Origin: an uncultured Christensenellaceae bacterium
GTDB lineage: Bacteria; Bacillota; Clostridia; Christensenellales; UBA3700
NCBI GenBank assembly: GCA_910588015.1
Contig: CAJUOK010000003.1
Coordinates: 48,193 to 112,192 of the forward strand
Direction: 5' to 3'
DNA: 64,000 bases
Made by a program: the position numbers and the translations under genes. Under the pieces are notes generated by a model. It was not told the DNA's origin, did not search any database, and saw only the letters and a program-made list of their open reading frames with translations. This document shows, piece after piece, positions 24,634 to 33,599 of the stretch; position 1 is the stretch's first letter; the number at the start of each line of letters is the position of its first letter.

Positions 24634-25570
24634 GCCGATAATCTTAAAAATAGACAATAACTTCAAAACGCTCATACGTCCGTTACGCAAACAAGAGTAT
24701 CGACAGCTTGAGTCTAACATTCTTCAAGATGGCTGCCGTGAAGCAATTATCACCTGGAACGGTATCATTATTGACGGACACAATCGTTATGAAATATGCC
24801 ATAAGCATCAGATTCCCTTCGAAGTTCACGAGATGGACTTCGAGTCCCGTGAAGATGTTATTGCGTGGATATGCGCCAATCAGCTCGGCAGACGGAACAT
24901 AAGCGAGGAAACCCGCCACTTCCTAATCGGTATGCAGTACGAAACCGAGAAGATGATTGCAGGTAGGAAAAAGCAAGAAGGTGAAAACCCGTTCAGTGGT
25001 CTACCTCTCGAAACAGACTATCATCCCTCCCGCCATGTAACCGCAGAGCGGATTGCAAAAGAAAACAATATTTCTTTCGGCTCGGTTCAAAAATATGCCA
25101 TTTATGCTCGTGCTATTTCCGAAATACAGCGTAAATGTCCCGACTTGGTGCCATTAATTTTATCTGGTAACTGCAGAGTTTCACATAACTACATTGTGGA
25201 TATTTCCAGGCTTTCCCCAGAAGAACTTCAAGAGTTGGCGAAACGTTTAGAAAAGGAAAACAAACCCTACCTTCGGTTCAGCAACACACGAGCAATAATA
25301 CAAGAAAATATTGAGAAAGCACTCAACGCTCCCGTCCAACCCTCTCAACCTTCCGTTAAGGATATGCCGACATTTGACCCTGATGCTTCCGTTACTGAAC
25401 TCACACTTACAATCCCCTCTTGGCTCGGTTCTATGAAACGCACAAACGAGCATACGGATTTCAATATCGTGTCCAATACCGCAAAAGCCAAATTAACTAC
25501 GCTCTTACAGGAGTTCGAAAAAACTCTCGTAGATATGATTTCAAAAATGGAGAAACCTACCGATGAATGA
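24623..25570 (+). CDS. ParB-like nuclease-domain protein
   Basis: 315 residues from the ATG at 24623. The N-terminal ParB/Srx-type domain is clear: LIRPLRKQEYRQLESNILQD, AIITWNGIIIDGHNRYEICH. Then comes a DNA-binding-like helical part (AERIAKENNISFGSVQKYAI) and a helical tail. Known: such domains bind DNA and CTP in partition and regulation. It may act at the AATGCGC...GCGCATTT sites at 26483 and 57153. It overlaps the next gene by eight bases. Confidence 0.85.
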   Translation: MNSKPIILKIDNNFKTLIRPLRKQEYRQLESNILQDGCREAIITWNGIIIDGHNRYEICHKHQIPFEVHEMDFESREDVIAWICANQLGRRNISEETRHFLIGMQYETEKMIAGRKKQEGENPFSGLPLETDYHPSRHVTAERIAKENNISFGSVQKYAIYARAISEIQRKCPDLVPLILSGNCRVSHNYIVDISRLSPEELQELAKRLEKENKPYLRFSNTRAIIQENIEKALNAPVQPSQPSVKDMPTFDPDASVTELTLTIPSWLGSMKRTNEHTDFNIVSNTAKAKLTTLLQEFEKTLVDMISKMEKPTDE

Positions 25571-26483
25571 ATTTAGCTATTTCGTTCCCAATGTGCATTT
25601 TGAGCAAATACCAATCAAGAACCTTGTATCCAACCAGGAATACCAACGCAATCTCTCCCGCGCTCATATCAATCGTGCTGCGGCACATTTCGATTTATAC
25701 CAAATCAACCCCGTTAAAGTAAGTCGGCGTGATGGCATCAATTATGTATTCAATGGACAGCATACCATAGAAATAGTTGCACTCGTCTCCGGCTCTCGTG
25801 ATACACCCGTTTGGTGTATGATTTACGATGACCTTTGCTACGAACATGAAGCGGACATCTTTGCCAACCAAATGAAATATGTCAAAGCTCTCTCCGCATA
25901 CGAAATTTTTATGGCAAACATCGAAGCGGGCAACGATGACCAGCTTATGATTCGAGACTTGGTCGAGTCATATAACTTAAAGGTCAGTGCCGCCAAAGCA
26001 CCTGGTAATATCTGCGCCATATCCGCTCTTGAGATGATATTCACTCGCTATGGTTACCACTGCCTTAACCGCGTCCTTCGTTTAATCATTGGAGCCTGGG
26101 AAGGCGATGAAAACTCATTCAGCGCAAACATAATGAAGGCGGTTGCTAAATTGGTCATTGTTTATGGCGATATGCTCGATGATGAGATGTTTAAGGAAAA
26201 GCTCGGTGCAATATCCATCAAGTCTCTTTCTCGAACCGCCAAGGAAATACGCTCTGGTTCGCTCGGCTATGCTGAAGCAATGGTAATTGAATACAACGGA
26301 AAAAAGAAAACATCGGCGGGTAGGCTTCCTATCAGTATGCTCTATGCCAAAAGTCTCGCCTCTCTCGATGCGGTTATTGAAAATGAAACGCCCTACGAAG
26401 TCAACGATGACACCGTGGAGAAAGCACGAACCGATGAAACCGATGCTGATGACGATACCGAAGTCAACGATGATGAAGAATAA
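25563..26483 (+). CDS. ParB-related DUF6551-like protein
   Basis: 306 residues. The N-terminal 90 residues resemble the ParB-like DUF6551 type (VSNQEYQRNLSRAHINRAAA, INYVFNGQHTIEIVALVSGS), followed by an all-helical part and a very acidic C-terminus (DDDTEVNDDEE). Such proteins often sit beside a ParB-like gene in mobile elements. Last gene of the plus-strand operon; its stop is the first bases of a palindromic repeat, followed by a strong terminator. Confidence 0.75.
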   Translation: MNEFSYFVPNVHFEQIPIKNLVSNQEYQRNLSRAHINRAAAHFDLYQINPVKVSRRDGINYVFNGQHTIEIVALVSGSRDTPVWCMIYDDLCYEHEADIFANQMKYVKALSAYEIFMANIEAGNDDQLMIRDLVESYNLKVSAAKAPGNICAISALEMIFTRYGYHCLNRVLRLIIGAWEGDENSFSANIMKAVAKLVIVYGDMLDDEMFKEKLGAISIKSLSRTAKEIRSGSLGYAEAMVIEYNGKKKTSAGRLPISMLYAKSLASLDAVIENETPYEVNDDTVEKARTDETDADDDTEVNDDEE

Positions 26484-26508
26484 ATGCGCTAAAATTTTAT
26501 GCGCATTT
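26483..26508. repeat. near-palindromic 26-bp repeat, copy 1
   Basis: AATGCGC-TAAAATTTTAT-GCGCATTT begins at the stop codon of the preceding gene. An identical 26-base copy is at 57153-57178, also just after a plus-strand gene. Candidate binding site for one of the ParB-like proteins, or a processing or recombination site. Confidence 0.8.
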
Positions 26509-26521
26509 ACAACTCAACCAT

Positions 26522-26574
26522 AACAGAGAAAAGTCCGCTGTCTCCGCTTGGAAGCATAGTGGACTCTGTTTTTA
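26522..26574. terminator. strong bidirectional terminator
   Basis: AACAGAG and CTCTGTT close an outer stem, and AGTCC/GGACT an inner one, followed by TTTTTAG on the plus strand; the minus strand also has T-rich sequence. It separates the convergent ParB and recombinase operons and may mark the boundary between cargo and prophage. Confidence 0.75.
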
Positions 26575-26590
26575 GTTTTTATAAATTACC

Positions 26591-28114
26591 CTATTTCTTT
26601 CCCCAGACCTTCTCATAAACCACTTCGTCTATCTCATCCTCCTTGTTGTGATAGTAATAAGTTTTGACCTTGGCAACTTGCCCGTTTGTCAATAAAAACT
26701 CAAAGTTCTCTCTGCCATAAATTGTTATCTTCTTGACAACTGCCTTGAAGATTTCAGGATCGAACTCCGTCAACTCGGTTGGTCGCATAATAACCTTGTT
26801 ATATCTTCGTAGGTCGTTTTCGGCTTCGATATTCATAGCATTTGTACGCAGCAGTTCCTTTCGCCTATCTTCCGCTCTGACGATTTGATTCAACAGTCGG
26901 TTATACTCGCCCTCCACAGGCCCCTCCAACAGCCCCTTGGCTTGAAGTTGAAGGTATGTGCGTTCCTGTGCAAGAAGCCTATCCAACTCGGCGTTAAACG
27001 CCACCAGTTCGCCCGACAAAGGCATCTCTACCAACCGCCGTTTTGTCCCTCGTAAGTCATTGAAAATCCTTATAAAAATGTTCTGCAATGTCTGCAACCG
27101 AACGCTAGGACTTTCACATTTTCGGAAACGCTCTTCATCGTGTCCACCGCAGACAAATCGATATTGCTGTCCATTTGTGAAACGCCTTGTGTAAGCGTGT
27201 CCGCACTTACCACACCGAATTGGAACTCCTTCAAGTGGGTTGTCCCCTTTCGGCTGAAAGACATCTACTTTCGTTTGCTTTTGCCTTACTTCATTTGCTC
27301 TTTCCCAAAGCTCCCTACTCACAATAGGCTCATGGTGGTTTTCAACATAGTATTGAGTTATCTGCCCCGTATTCTTTACCGCTCGACCATTCAGCAAGAC
27401 TCGCTTTTCCATCAAGCAGTCCCCTTTATACTTCTCATTCTTGATATAGTAAAGTATCGTTGAAGGCTTGAATGTTTTCCCCGTTGAGGTTCGTATGCCT
27501 TCTCGGTTCAGCTTTTGGCAAATAAGCGTGGAATGTCCCGTATCCGCATACTCTTCAAATATTCGTTTAATAATAGGCGCTTGAACTGGGTCGGGTACAA
27601 GTTCACCATACTCTAACTTATAGCCGTAGGGTGTGTTAGGGTTTAGTATCATCATCCCCTTTTCATACCTACGCTGAAACCCCCATCGTACCGATTCGGA
27701 AACATCCTCCGCTTCTTCCTGTGCCACGTGTGCCATTGTTACGAGTATGATATTATTCCTATCCTTAAGGGTATCAATGTTTTCTTGCTCGAAATAAACG
27801 GATACTTTTAGTTCTGTCAGCCGAGCGATGGCTCTCACGATGTCAAGCGTGTTCCTTCCAAATCGTTTGATTGACTTGCAGAGTATTCGATCTACAAGTC
27901 CCAGTTCACAATCGGTCAGCATTTGCAAGAAAGCCTCACGCCGATTCAAGTACCTACCGCTTATTCCGTTATCGACGTATATTCCGCAGTTAACCATATG
28001 CGGAGTCGTATCCATTACCTCGTTGAAGTGCCGAATTTGCGATTCCAGACTGACCGTTTGGTCTTCTGTACTAACTCTAACATACGCTGCCGTTCGATAT
28101 CGTTGTTCGCTCAT
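26591..28114 (-). CDS. large serine recombinase 1 of 3
   Basis: 507 residues with all standard parts: catalytic AAYVRVSTEDQTVSLESQIR, VDNGISGRYLNRREAFLQML, SIKRFGRNT, recombinase domain with YGYKLEYGELVPDPVQAP, a zinc ribbon (IRCGKCGHAYTRRF), and a coiled coil. It has its own promoter (28142-28171) separate from the other two recombinases. It is most similar to the third recombinase (29846), with the parallel YFNEVMDTTPHMVNCGIYVD and YFNEVMDADPLMVNCGCYID. Probably part of the integration/excision machinery. Confidence 0.9.
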   Translation of the reverse strand: MSEQRYRTAAYVRVSTEDQTVSLESQIRHFNEVMDTTPHMVNCGIYVDNGISGRYLNRREAFLQMLTDCELGLVDRILCKSIKRFGRNTLDIVRAIARLTELKVSVYFEQENIDTLKDRNNIILVTMAHVAQEEAEDVSESVRWGFQRRYEKGMMILNPNTPYGYKLEYGELVPDPVQAPIIKRIFEEYADTGHSTLICQKLNREGIRTSTGKTFKPSTILYYIKNEKYKGDCLMEKRVLLNGRAVKNTGQITQYYVENHHEPIVSRELWERANEVRQKQTKVDVFQPKGDNPLEGVPIRCGKCGHAYTRRFTNGQQYRFVCGGHDEERFRKCESPSVRLQTLQNIFIRIFNDLRGTKRRLVEMPLSGELVAFNAELDRLLAQERTYLQLQAKGLLEGPVEGEYNRLLNQIVRAEDRRKELLRTNAMNIEAENDLRRYNKVIMRPTELTEFDPEIFKAVVKKITIYGRENFEFLLTNGQVAKVKTYYYHNKEDEIDEVVYEKVWGKK

Positions 28115-28141
28115 TTCTACCTCCTATTTTTGGTATGACAC

Positions 28142-28171
28142 ACATTACCAAAATCACGCCATATAGTCCAG
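28142..28171 (-). promoter_or_regulatory. CTGGAY-N18-TAATRT promoter, copy B
   Basis: Minus strand CTGGAC (28166-28171), 18 bases, TAATGT (28142-28147), then GTGTCATAC and a ribosome site. The stretch GGTAATGTGTGTCATAC is identical to that upstream of the recombinase at 31411. Confidence 0.65.
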
Positions 28172-28192
28172 CGAATTGCCCCAAACAAGCGA

Positions 28193-28228
28193 AAAGAGCA
28201 GACAGCATTTTGCCATCTGCCCTTCGCT
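28193..28228 (-). terminator. terminator of recombinase 2
   Basis: On the minus strand GCAGATGGCA and TGCTGTCTGC pair and are followed by TCTTTTC, directly after the stop at 28239. Confidence 0.75.
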
Positions 28229-28238
28229 ATCAAACGCC

Positions 28239-29852
28239 TCATTCGATTGAATCGGTTATTGTGATGCCGCAACCGAAATCATAGGTTAATTCCTTTCCGT
28301 CAACTGTAACTCGGTTTACAATTTTGCGGAACATATCCCCATCAAACTCCGTCAGTTTTCCTTTCTCTGCAACCATATCCCATAACGCCTGGAATCGGTC
28401 ATTCGTATGTTCAAGGTCAACTACTTGCAGCGAACGCTTTTTCTGCTCTTGCTTTAGTGCTTCTATTTCGGTGATGAGCTGTTCTCTTTCACGCTCCCCG
28501 CCAATAAGGTCTTCGGCTGTTTGAGCAGTTTTAACCGCCTTGACAAGCTGTCTTTCCTTGGAAGCTATCTTCTTTGCAAGTTCATCGTTCGCTTGGTCAG
28601 CAAGCCGTTCGGTCAGCGTTTCTTGAATGCTCTCGGTTATTTTCTTGACCATTCCTTCCTTATCTTCGATGAGCATATTGACCACTCGAACGAAGGAATC
28701 GTACAGCTCCGATTCTTTGACCGCTAACTGTGTGCATACCGAGTTCCCATTCAGTTTGTGGTTTGAGCAAGTCCAAGTTTTTATATACTTATCACCGCAT
28801 TGATACCCGTGCCTACGGAAAATGCAACCGCATTGATAGCAGTACACCTTGCTCGATAAAGGATACTTTGAAGAATAACCGCCCCTACCCGATTTAGTGC
28901 AAGACCGTAAGCTACGGCGGTATTCCATTTCACGCTTTACCCTTTCGAACATCTCATCGCTGATTATTGGCTCGTGGTCATCTTCGACATAGTATTGCTG
29001 CGAGTCGGCAGATGCTGCCCGCTTCTTTTGAACCCAAGGTCTTACGATTGTTTTCTGCAGGAGGGCATCGCCTATGTACTTTTCATTCTGCAACATCCCT
29101 TCTATAGTGCTTTCGTCCCATCTATCCAATCCAGAAGGAGACTTGATGTTCCGCCGCTTCAATTCCTCACTTATCAGTCTGAAACTCAACCCCGAGAGGT
29201 ATAGCTCGAATATGAGTCGTACCACTTCCGCTTGCTCTTTGTTGATAACATACTCGTGGTTGAGGACATCATATCCATAGGTCTTTGCTTTTCTTACAAA
29301 CCCTTGCTCGTTTCTGCGTTGGATACCCCAATTCACGCTATCGCTCAAGCTGTCTGATTCTTCCTGGGCGATTGATGCGTACATTGTCAGCATAAAGTTG
29401 GTTCGCTTATCATCTTGCAGACTGTTGAGCTTTTCCTTTTCAAACACCACGGGGATACGTTTCTCTCGCAACTGCTCTATGATGGTCAAACTGTCCAGCA
29501 CATTTCGAGCGAAACGGCTGACCGACTTGACGAGTATCATATCTATCTTTCCGTCCAGCGCATCTTTTATCATCTCACGAAACTTCGCCCTCTTTTTCAT
29601 ACTTCGTCCCGAGATGCCTTCATCAGCATAAACGCCAACCATCTCCCAGTTGGGGTTGCTTAAAATGAGCCTTGTGTAATACTCCATTTGGGACTTGAAA
29701 CTCGTCTGTTGTTCTTCTCTGCCCGTGGATACCCTGGCATAGGCTGCAACTTTCTTTTTTTGCATTATTATGGGCGAATCATCATCCACAAACAATCGTC
29801 TTGAGTTTGTTGCAGGGATTACCCTTATTTTTCTTTCATCTTTCATCAGCAC
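28239..29852 (-). CDS. large serine recombinase 2 of 3
   Basis: 537 residues. Catalytic start VAAYARVSTGREEQQTSFKS, ADEGISGRSMKKRAKFREMI, VKSVSRFARNVLDSL; recombinase domain with YGYDVLNHEYVINKEQAEVV; zinc-binding CYQCGCIFRRHGYQCGDKYI; long coiled coil about 430-490. It begins seven bases inside the end of recombinase 3, so both come from one transcript. It is the most divergent of the three, which suggests division of labour rather than simple duplication. Confidence 0.9.
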   Translation of the reverse strand: MLMKDERKIRVIPATNSRRLFVDDDSPIIMQKKKVAAYARVSTGREEQQTSFKSQMEYYTRLILSNPNWEMVGVYADEGISGRSMKKRAKFREMIKDALDGKIDMILVKSVSRFARNVLDSLTIIEQLREKRIPVVFEKEKLNSLQDDKRTNFMLTMYASIAQEESDSLSDSVNWGIQRRNEQGFVRKAKTYGYDVLNHEYVINKEQAEVVRLIFELYLSGLSFRLISEELKRRNIKSPSGLDRWDESTIEGMLQNEKYIGDALLQKTIVRPWVQKKRAASADSQQYYVEDDHEPIISDEMFERVKREMEYRRSLRSCTKSGRGGYSSKYPLSSKVYCYQCGCIFRRHGYQCGDKYIKTWTCSNHKLNGNSVCTQLAVKESELYDSFVRVVNMLIEDKEGMVKKITESIQETLTERLADQANDELAKKIASKERQLVKAVKTAQTAEDLIGGEREREQLITEIEALKQEQKKRSLQVVDLEHTNDRFQALWDMVAEKGKLTEFDGDMFRKIVNRVTVDGKELTYDFGCGITITDSIE

Positions 29853-31411
29853 ACCTCCGTAACTGCTTTTATGTCAATAGATTGTATTTCATCTTCGCTT
29901 GTTGCCCAGTAGATGATACTCACATATGCTACCTCGCCCGAAGCCAGGTGGAATGCAAGGTGTTCTCTGTCCACTACAACGATTCGGCGTACTATCTGCT
30001 CGAACACTTTTTCATCGAACTCGGTCAGTTTGCCAGTCCGCATTACCGCAGAATTGTAAACCTTCAAATCGTTTTGAGCCTTCACGTTTTGTCCGTTGGT
30101 CTCCAACATAGCCTTCTTCTGTTCTTCTGCCTTGACGATGCGGTTGAGCAGTTTTCTGTACTCTTCCTCAATCTCACCGTGAAGCAATCCCCTAGCTTGG
30201 AGCTGAAGGTATGTCTTTTCTTGGTTGAGCATTCGTGTAATCTCGTTATCGAGTTCTCGAACCTCATCTGTTACTTGCATCTCCATCAAGGTCTTTCGCT
30301 TGCCTTCTATCATATTAAAGATTGCAACGAACACCCGCTCGAGTGTTTCCAACTTGACACTCTCGCTTCTGCAAGCATTCATTCCTCGGCTGCTTTTAAG
30401 GTAGCAACCATACCTTGTTTTCTTATCAGACCGCTTTATTCGTTGAAAGTTATGTCCGCACTTTCCGCACACGATTTTTCCCTTAAACGGGTCGAACTCT
30501 CTGTTCTCGGCTCGAACATACTCCGATGTCTTATGCCTTTCTATCATCCGTTGGCAAGTATCCCATAGCTCTCGGCTAACAATCGGTTCGTGGTCGTTCT
30601 CGACATAGTATTGTTGAGCTTCGCCCATATTCTTTATTTTCTTGCCATCAGCCACCACATACTTTTGGAGCATCGCATCTCCCTTGTACTTTTCATTTTT
30701 GATTATATAAAGGATTGTGCTTGCCAAGAACTGCCGTCCGTGCGCTGTGGTATATCCATCCTTATTTAATCGTCTCGCTATCTCCGCCGTGCCGATTCCC
30801 TTTGCGTAACTCTCATAAATGCGCTTGACGATTTTCGCTTCATCTGGCACGACAACTAATTGCCCATCTTCGTTGAACTTGTACCCGAGAGGTGTATTGG
30901 GGTTGACTATCAACTGCCCTTGCTCGAACCGCTTCTTGAAAGTCCATTTGATTGCTTCGGATTTTTCCTCATATTCCTCTTGCGCTATCTGCGCCATGGT
31001 AACAAGCAGAATATTGTTGCGGTCATTGATGGTATGCAAATTCTCTTGTTCGAAATACACTGGGATGTTCAGCTCTGTCAGCCTTGTAACCGCCCTTATT
31101 GTATCCAAAGTGCATCGTCCAAACCTCTTTATCGATTTGCATAAAATGAAATCAATCTTATGCAACTCCGCATCTTGCATCATCCGCTTGAAGTCCTTTC
31201 TTGCCCCAATGAATCGTCCGCTTATTCCGTTGTCGATGTAGCAACCGCAGTTTACCATTAGCGGGTCTGCATCCATCACTTCATTAAAGTATCGAACTTG
31301 CGATTCCAGGGATACTTCTTGCCCATAGTTTTTGCTGACTCGGCAATAAGCAACCGTTCGTTTTTTTGATTCGTCCATTGGCATATATCCTCCTTTTTTA
31401 GTATGACACAC
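29846..31411 (-). CDS. large serine recombinase 3 of 3
   Basis: 521 residues. Catalytic VAYCRVSKNYGQEVSLESQV, DNGISGRFIGARKDFKRMMQ, SIKRFGRCT, recombinase domain with LGYKFNEDGQLVVVPDEAKI, zinc ribbon KIVCGKCGHNFQRIKR, coiled coil after it. Start could be the methionine at codon 10 (MPMDESKKRTVAYCRV), which has a strong AGGAGG; upstream lies promoter copy A. First of the recombinase pair 3-2 and the second transcription unit after the lysis genes. Confidence 0.9.
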   Translation of the reverse strand: MCHTKKGGYMPMDESKKRTVAYCRVSKNYGQEVSLESQVRYFNEVMDADPLMVNCGCYIDNGISGRFIGARKDFKRMMQDAELHKIDFILCKSIKRFGRCTLDTIRAVTRLTELNIPVYFEQENLHTINDRNNILLVTMAQIAQEEYEEKSEAIKWTFKKRFEQGQLIVNPNTPLGYKFNEDGQLVVVPDEAKIVKRIYESYAKGIGTAEIARRLNKDGYTTAHGRQFLASTILYIIKNEKYKGDAMLQKYVVADGKKIKNMGEAQQYYVENDHEPIVSRELWDTCQRMIERHKTSEYVRAENREFDPFKGKIVCGKCGHNFQRIKRSDKKTRYGCYLKSSRGMNACRSESVKLETLERVFVAIFNMIEGKRKTLMEMQVTDEVRELDNEITRMLNQEKTYLQLQARGLLHGEIEEEYRKLLNRIVKAEEQKKAMLETNGQNVKAQNDLKVYNSAVMRTGKLTEFDEKVFEQIVRRIVVVDREHLAFHLASGEVAYVSIIYWATSEDEIQSIDIKAVTEVC

Positions 31412-31439
31412 ATTACCATAGAACCAAAACTATATCCAG
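31410..31439 (-). promoter_or_regulatory. CTGGAY-N18-TAATRT promoter, copy A
   Basis: Minus strand CTGGAT (31434-31439), 18 bases, TAATGT (31410-31415), then GTGTCATAC. TCGCTGGAT precedes, as in copies B and C. Confidence 0.65.
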
Positions 31440-31510
31440 CGATGTGGCCCCAATATTTAGACTTTTTACGGATTAACCGAGAGATTTCTGCGTGTCCTTA
31501 AAGAGTAAAA

Positions 31511-31538
31511 AAGAGATGTGCGGAAATTACTCCGCACA
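31511..31538 (-). terminator. terminator of the SHOCT gene
   Basis: On the minus strand TGTGCGGA and TCCGCACA pair and are followed by TCTCTTTTTT. The hairpin overlaps the stop codon at 31527. Confidence 0.85.
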
Positions 31539-31688
31539 CCCACTTTCTATCTCGTATTTCTTTTTTAATTTTGCTTCAATCGAGTCAAATTCCTCGGTGG
31601 TAATTATCCCCTTTCTCATAAGATTAAGGACGATTCCCACCGCACAATTGAACTCGATTGTTTTGACTGCTACCTGTTCACTGTCCAT
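31527..31688 (-). CDS. small SHOCT-like protein
   Basis: 53 residues: ATG at 31688 with AAGGAGGACGTTT upstream, TAA at 31527. The sequence LNLMRKGIITTEEFDSIEAK followed by LKKKYEIES fits the SHOCT motif (short C-terminal helical domain: Gly-Ile-Ile/Thr-x-x-Glu-Phe). Such tiny genes are common next to clusters of serine recombinases in clostridial phages and elements; the role is unknown. Confidence 0.8.
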   Translation of the reverse strand: MDSEQVAVKTIEFNCAVGIVLNLMRKGIITTEEFDSIEAKLKKKYEIESGCAE

Positions 31689-31709
31689 AAACGTCCTCCT
31701 TCCAACCTT

Positions 31710-32474
31710 TCAGTGCGTTGTTTTATCGCTTATTTGCTTCCATCTGAAAGCGGTATTCTTGGGCAGTAAACCACGCTCCTCCATCGAGAAGCGATTGTCG
31801 AAATCGTGAAGGGTATGCCCATCCCCCTTAAACGATACGGGACTATCCGTGTCCCACTTTAAAAGTAATGCCCAATACTCTGGGTAGTTTTTCCTCAACA
31901 ACCGAAGTTGCTCGATTGATTGATTATGGCAGAACCAACATCCGCCCCTGGCAGCACTCGTATAGATGGGACTCAATAAGTCATTCTCTTCGCACCAGGT
32001 TCTGCACATCGCTTCTGTCCAGCCATACTCAACGAGCGGACTGCGCTTCGTTTCCGATAAATTATGATATCTGCGCGGTTCGTCTGCCGCAATGCCGATA
32101 TAGGTAACCGCATCCTTTTGAACCCTTTCCAGAACTCCAACTTTCAACCTTGAATTGCACCAGTTGCCTTTCTGTAAAGGAAACCCGTATATCTTCCCAC
32201 GATTACGGCTTCTCTTGCCGTTGCACACATAATAAAAATAATCTTCATAGCTATGCGGTGCGCTTATGTGTTCAACTGATATGCCGTACTTGTCAAGGAT
32301 TATGGCATCCGCCTTTTTCTTGAATTCCATCATCGGCGGAAGGTCTGCCGGGATGTCTTTGGTTGCCATAATCTCGACGTGTACGATTCTGTCAAGCGGT
32401 AGGCTATTGCGGTGAATAACTTCAAGCATTGCCAAGCTGTCTTTGCCGTAGCTTATGCTTGCTATGTATTCCAT
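31710..32474 (-). CDS. PAPS-reductase-like adenine nucleotide alpha hydrolase
   Basis: 254 residues from ATG 32474 (GGAGAG upstream). The PP-loop motif SISYGKDSLAML is at residues 6-17. Further features are NWCNSRLKVGVL, DEPRRYHNLSETKRSPLVEY and a cysteine pair GGCWFCHNQS that could hold an iron-sulfur cluster. Family members activate or transfer sulfur or sulfate, or take part in DNA phosphorothioation (DndC); phage copies are frequent but their substrate is unknown. It sits where a lysin would be expected, after the holins. A role in virion, nucleotide or DNA modification cannot be told apart. Confidence 0.85.
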   Translation of the reverse strand: MEYIASISYGKDSLAMLEVIHRNSLPLDRIVHVEIMATKDIPADLPPMMEFKKKADAIILDKYGISVEHISAPHSYEDYFYYVCNGKRSRNRGKIYGFPLQKGNWCNSRLKVGVLERVQKDAVTYIGIAADEPRRYHNLSETKRSPLVEYGWTEAMCRTWCEENDLLSPIYTSAARGGCWFCHNQSIEQLRLLRKNYPEYWALLLKWDTDSPVSFKGDGHTLHDFDNRFSMEERGLLPKNTAFRWKQISDKTTH

Positions 32475-32491
32475 ACTCGCTCTCCGTCCAC

Positions 32492-32872
32492 TTACTGATT
32501 TTTCAAAAGGTTGATGGTGCTTTCGATTTGGTTCGTCAGCCACCCATCAAGGTTGCCGTAGGTCGAGGAGATGTATTCTTTAACATCATCCCCGAGTTGT
32601 GAAAGTGCTATATCCTTCGCCTTTGACAGAGCCGTTTTCTGCGCTTCAGCATTGAAAGAGCCGCTTGCTTTCAAGCTCTCCACATACGTTTGAAATACGC
32701 TTCTAACTGCATTAAGTACGATAGTCGTTGCCGTAGTCAGCAAGGCTGCTGCCTTTTCATTCTTGACCTTTGTGCCGATGTACTGTATGAGCTTCGTTCC
32801 TGCCCAAGTAATAAGCGGTAGCAACACTGTGGTCACTACCACCGAAATCACGTTTATTAAGATGTCGTTCAT
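32492..32872 (-). CDS. LL-H type phage holin
   Basis: 126 residues with one N-terminal membrane segment (INVISVVVTTVLLPLITWAG), then helix KLIQYIGTKVKNEKAAALLT and the charged helical tail typical of the LL-H holin family. Ten bases downstream of a second membrane protein; together they form the lysis module of the siphovirus-type prophage. Confidence 0.85.
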   Translation of the reverse strand: MNDILINVISVVVTTVLLPLITWAGTKLIQYIGTKVKNEKAAALLTTATTIVLNAVRSVFQTYVESLKASGSFNAEAQKTALSKAKDIALSQLGDDVKEYISSTYGNLDGWLTNQIESTINLLKNQ

Positions 32873-32882
32873 TTTGTACCTC

Positions 32883-33182
32883 CTAGTTGTCCGAAATCTG
32901 CTCGATTAAAAATTCATCAAGCTCTTTGTTTACCGAAGTGTAATCAGCGAGAGCGTGTTTGAGTTCGCCGTTCGTCTTCCCATCACGGATTGCGATGGCG
33001 TTGGCTTCCGTAAGCTCTCCTATCGCCTTGATACTTTTTAAGATGAGAATGTTCTCCTGCCTGTGCGCTTCGTTCCGCTTGTTTTCTTTATCCTCGTGGC
33101 GTTTTATGTACCTTTGCACCAAGAACACCACTACGCCGCTTATAACGCTTGCACATACGCTTATAACGATTGATACAACCAT
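32883..33182 (-). CDS. small single-span membrane protein of the lysis module
   Basis: 99 residues with one N-terminal membrane segment (VVSIVISVCASVISGVVVFL) followed by charged helix (QRYIKRHEDKENKRNEAHRQ). The position and shape suit a second holin, pinholin partner or antiholin. Family not certain. Confidence 0.7.
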   Translation of the reverse strand: MVVSIVISVCASVISGVVVFLVQRYIKRHEDKENKRNEAHRQENILILKSIKAIGELTEANAIAIRDGKTNGELKHALADYTSVNKELDEFLIEQISDN

Positions 33183-33184
33183 AA

Positions 33185-33583
33185 TCAGTCCTCCTCAAAT
33201 TCTATGATTTCCGAAAGCAACAGCATATCGGTTGCCGTAGGAAAATCCGCCGCCGTTCTGAAATCGCTTTCACGGATAGTTACGACAGGAATTTCGTCCA
33301 CTTCCGTTTCGTTTAGCTTGGCAATCTCCGCATCGAAGGCGGCTTTTGATTTTGCGTCCTTGAGCTTTAATCTCCCGCCATCTACGAACACAAGCTGTCC
33401 GTTCTCGGTTTTTTCGGCATAAGCGTCAACCGCTTTCTGCTCCTGGGTGGAATAGAACTCATATTCCTCGTCCACCCGTTTTTTCAGTTTGACAAGCTCA
33501 CGCAGTATTTTGTAACTGGTGAAGTGCGTGTCCGTGAGTTTCGCAAGAGCATCTCGCGCTTGCATTACGTTGATAAGTTTCAT
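33185..33583 (-). CDS. phage protein between tail fibre and lysis genes
   Basis: 132 residues from ATG 33583, chosen for GGAGG at eight bases. Helical, acidic; contains RELVKLKKRVDEEYEFYSTQ and the C-terminal SEIIEFEED. The layout resembles DUF1617-type phage proteins of unknown function found near tail genes. It overlaps no gene and is one base from the membrane protein. Confidence 0.65.
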   Translation of the reverse strand: MKLINVMQARDALAKLTDTHFTSYKILRELVKLKKRVDEEYEFYSTQEQKAVDAYAEKTENGQLVFVDGGRLKLKDAKSKAAFDAEIAKLNETEVDEIPVVTIRESDFRTAADFPTATDMLLLSEIIEFEED

Positions 33584-33599
33584 TTTTTTATCCTCCATT

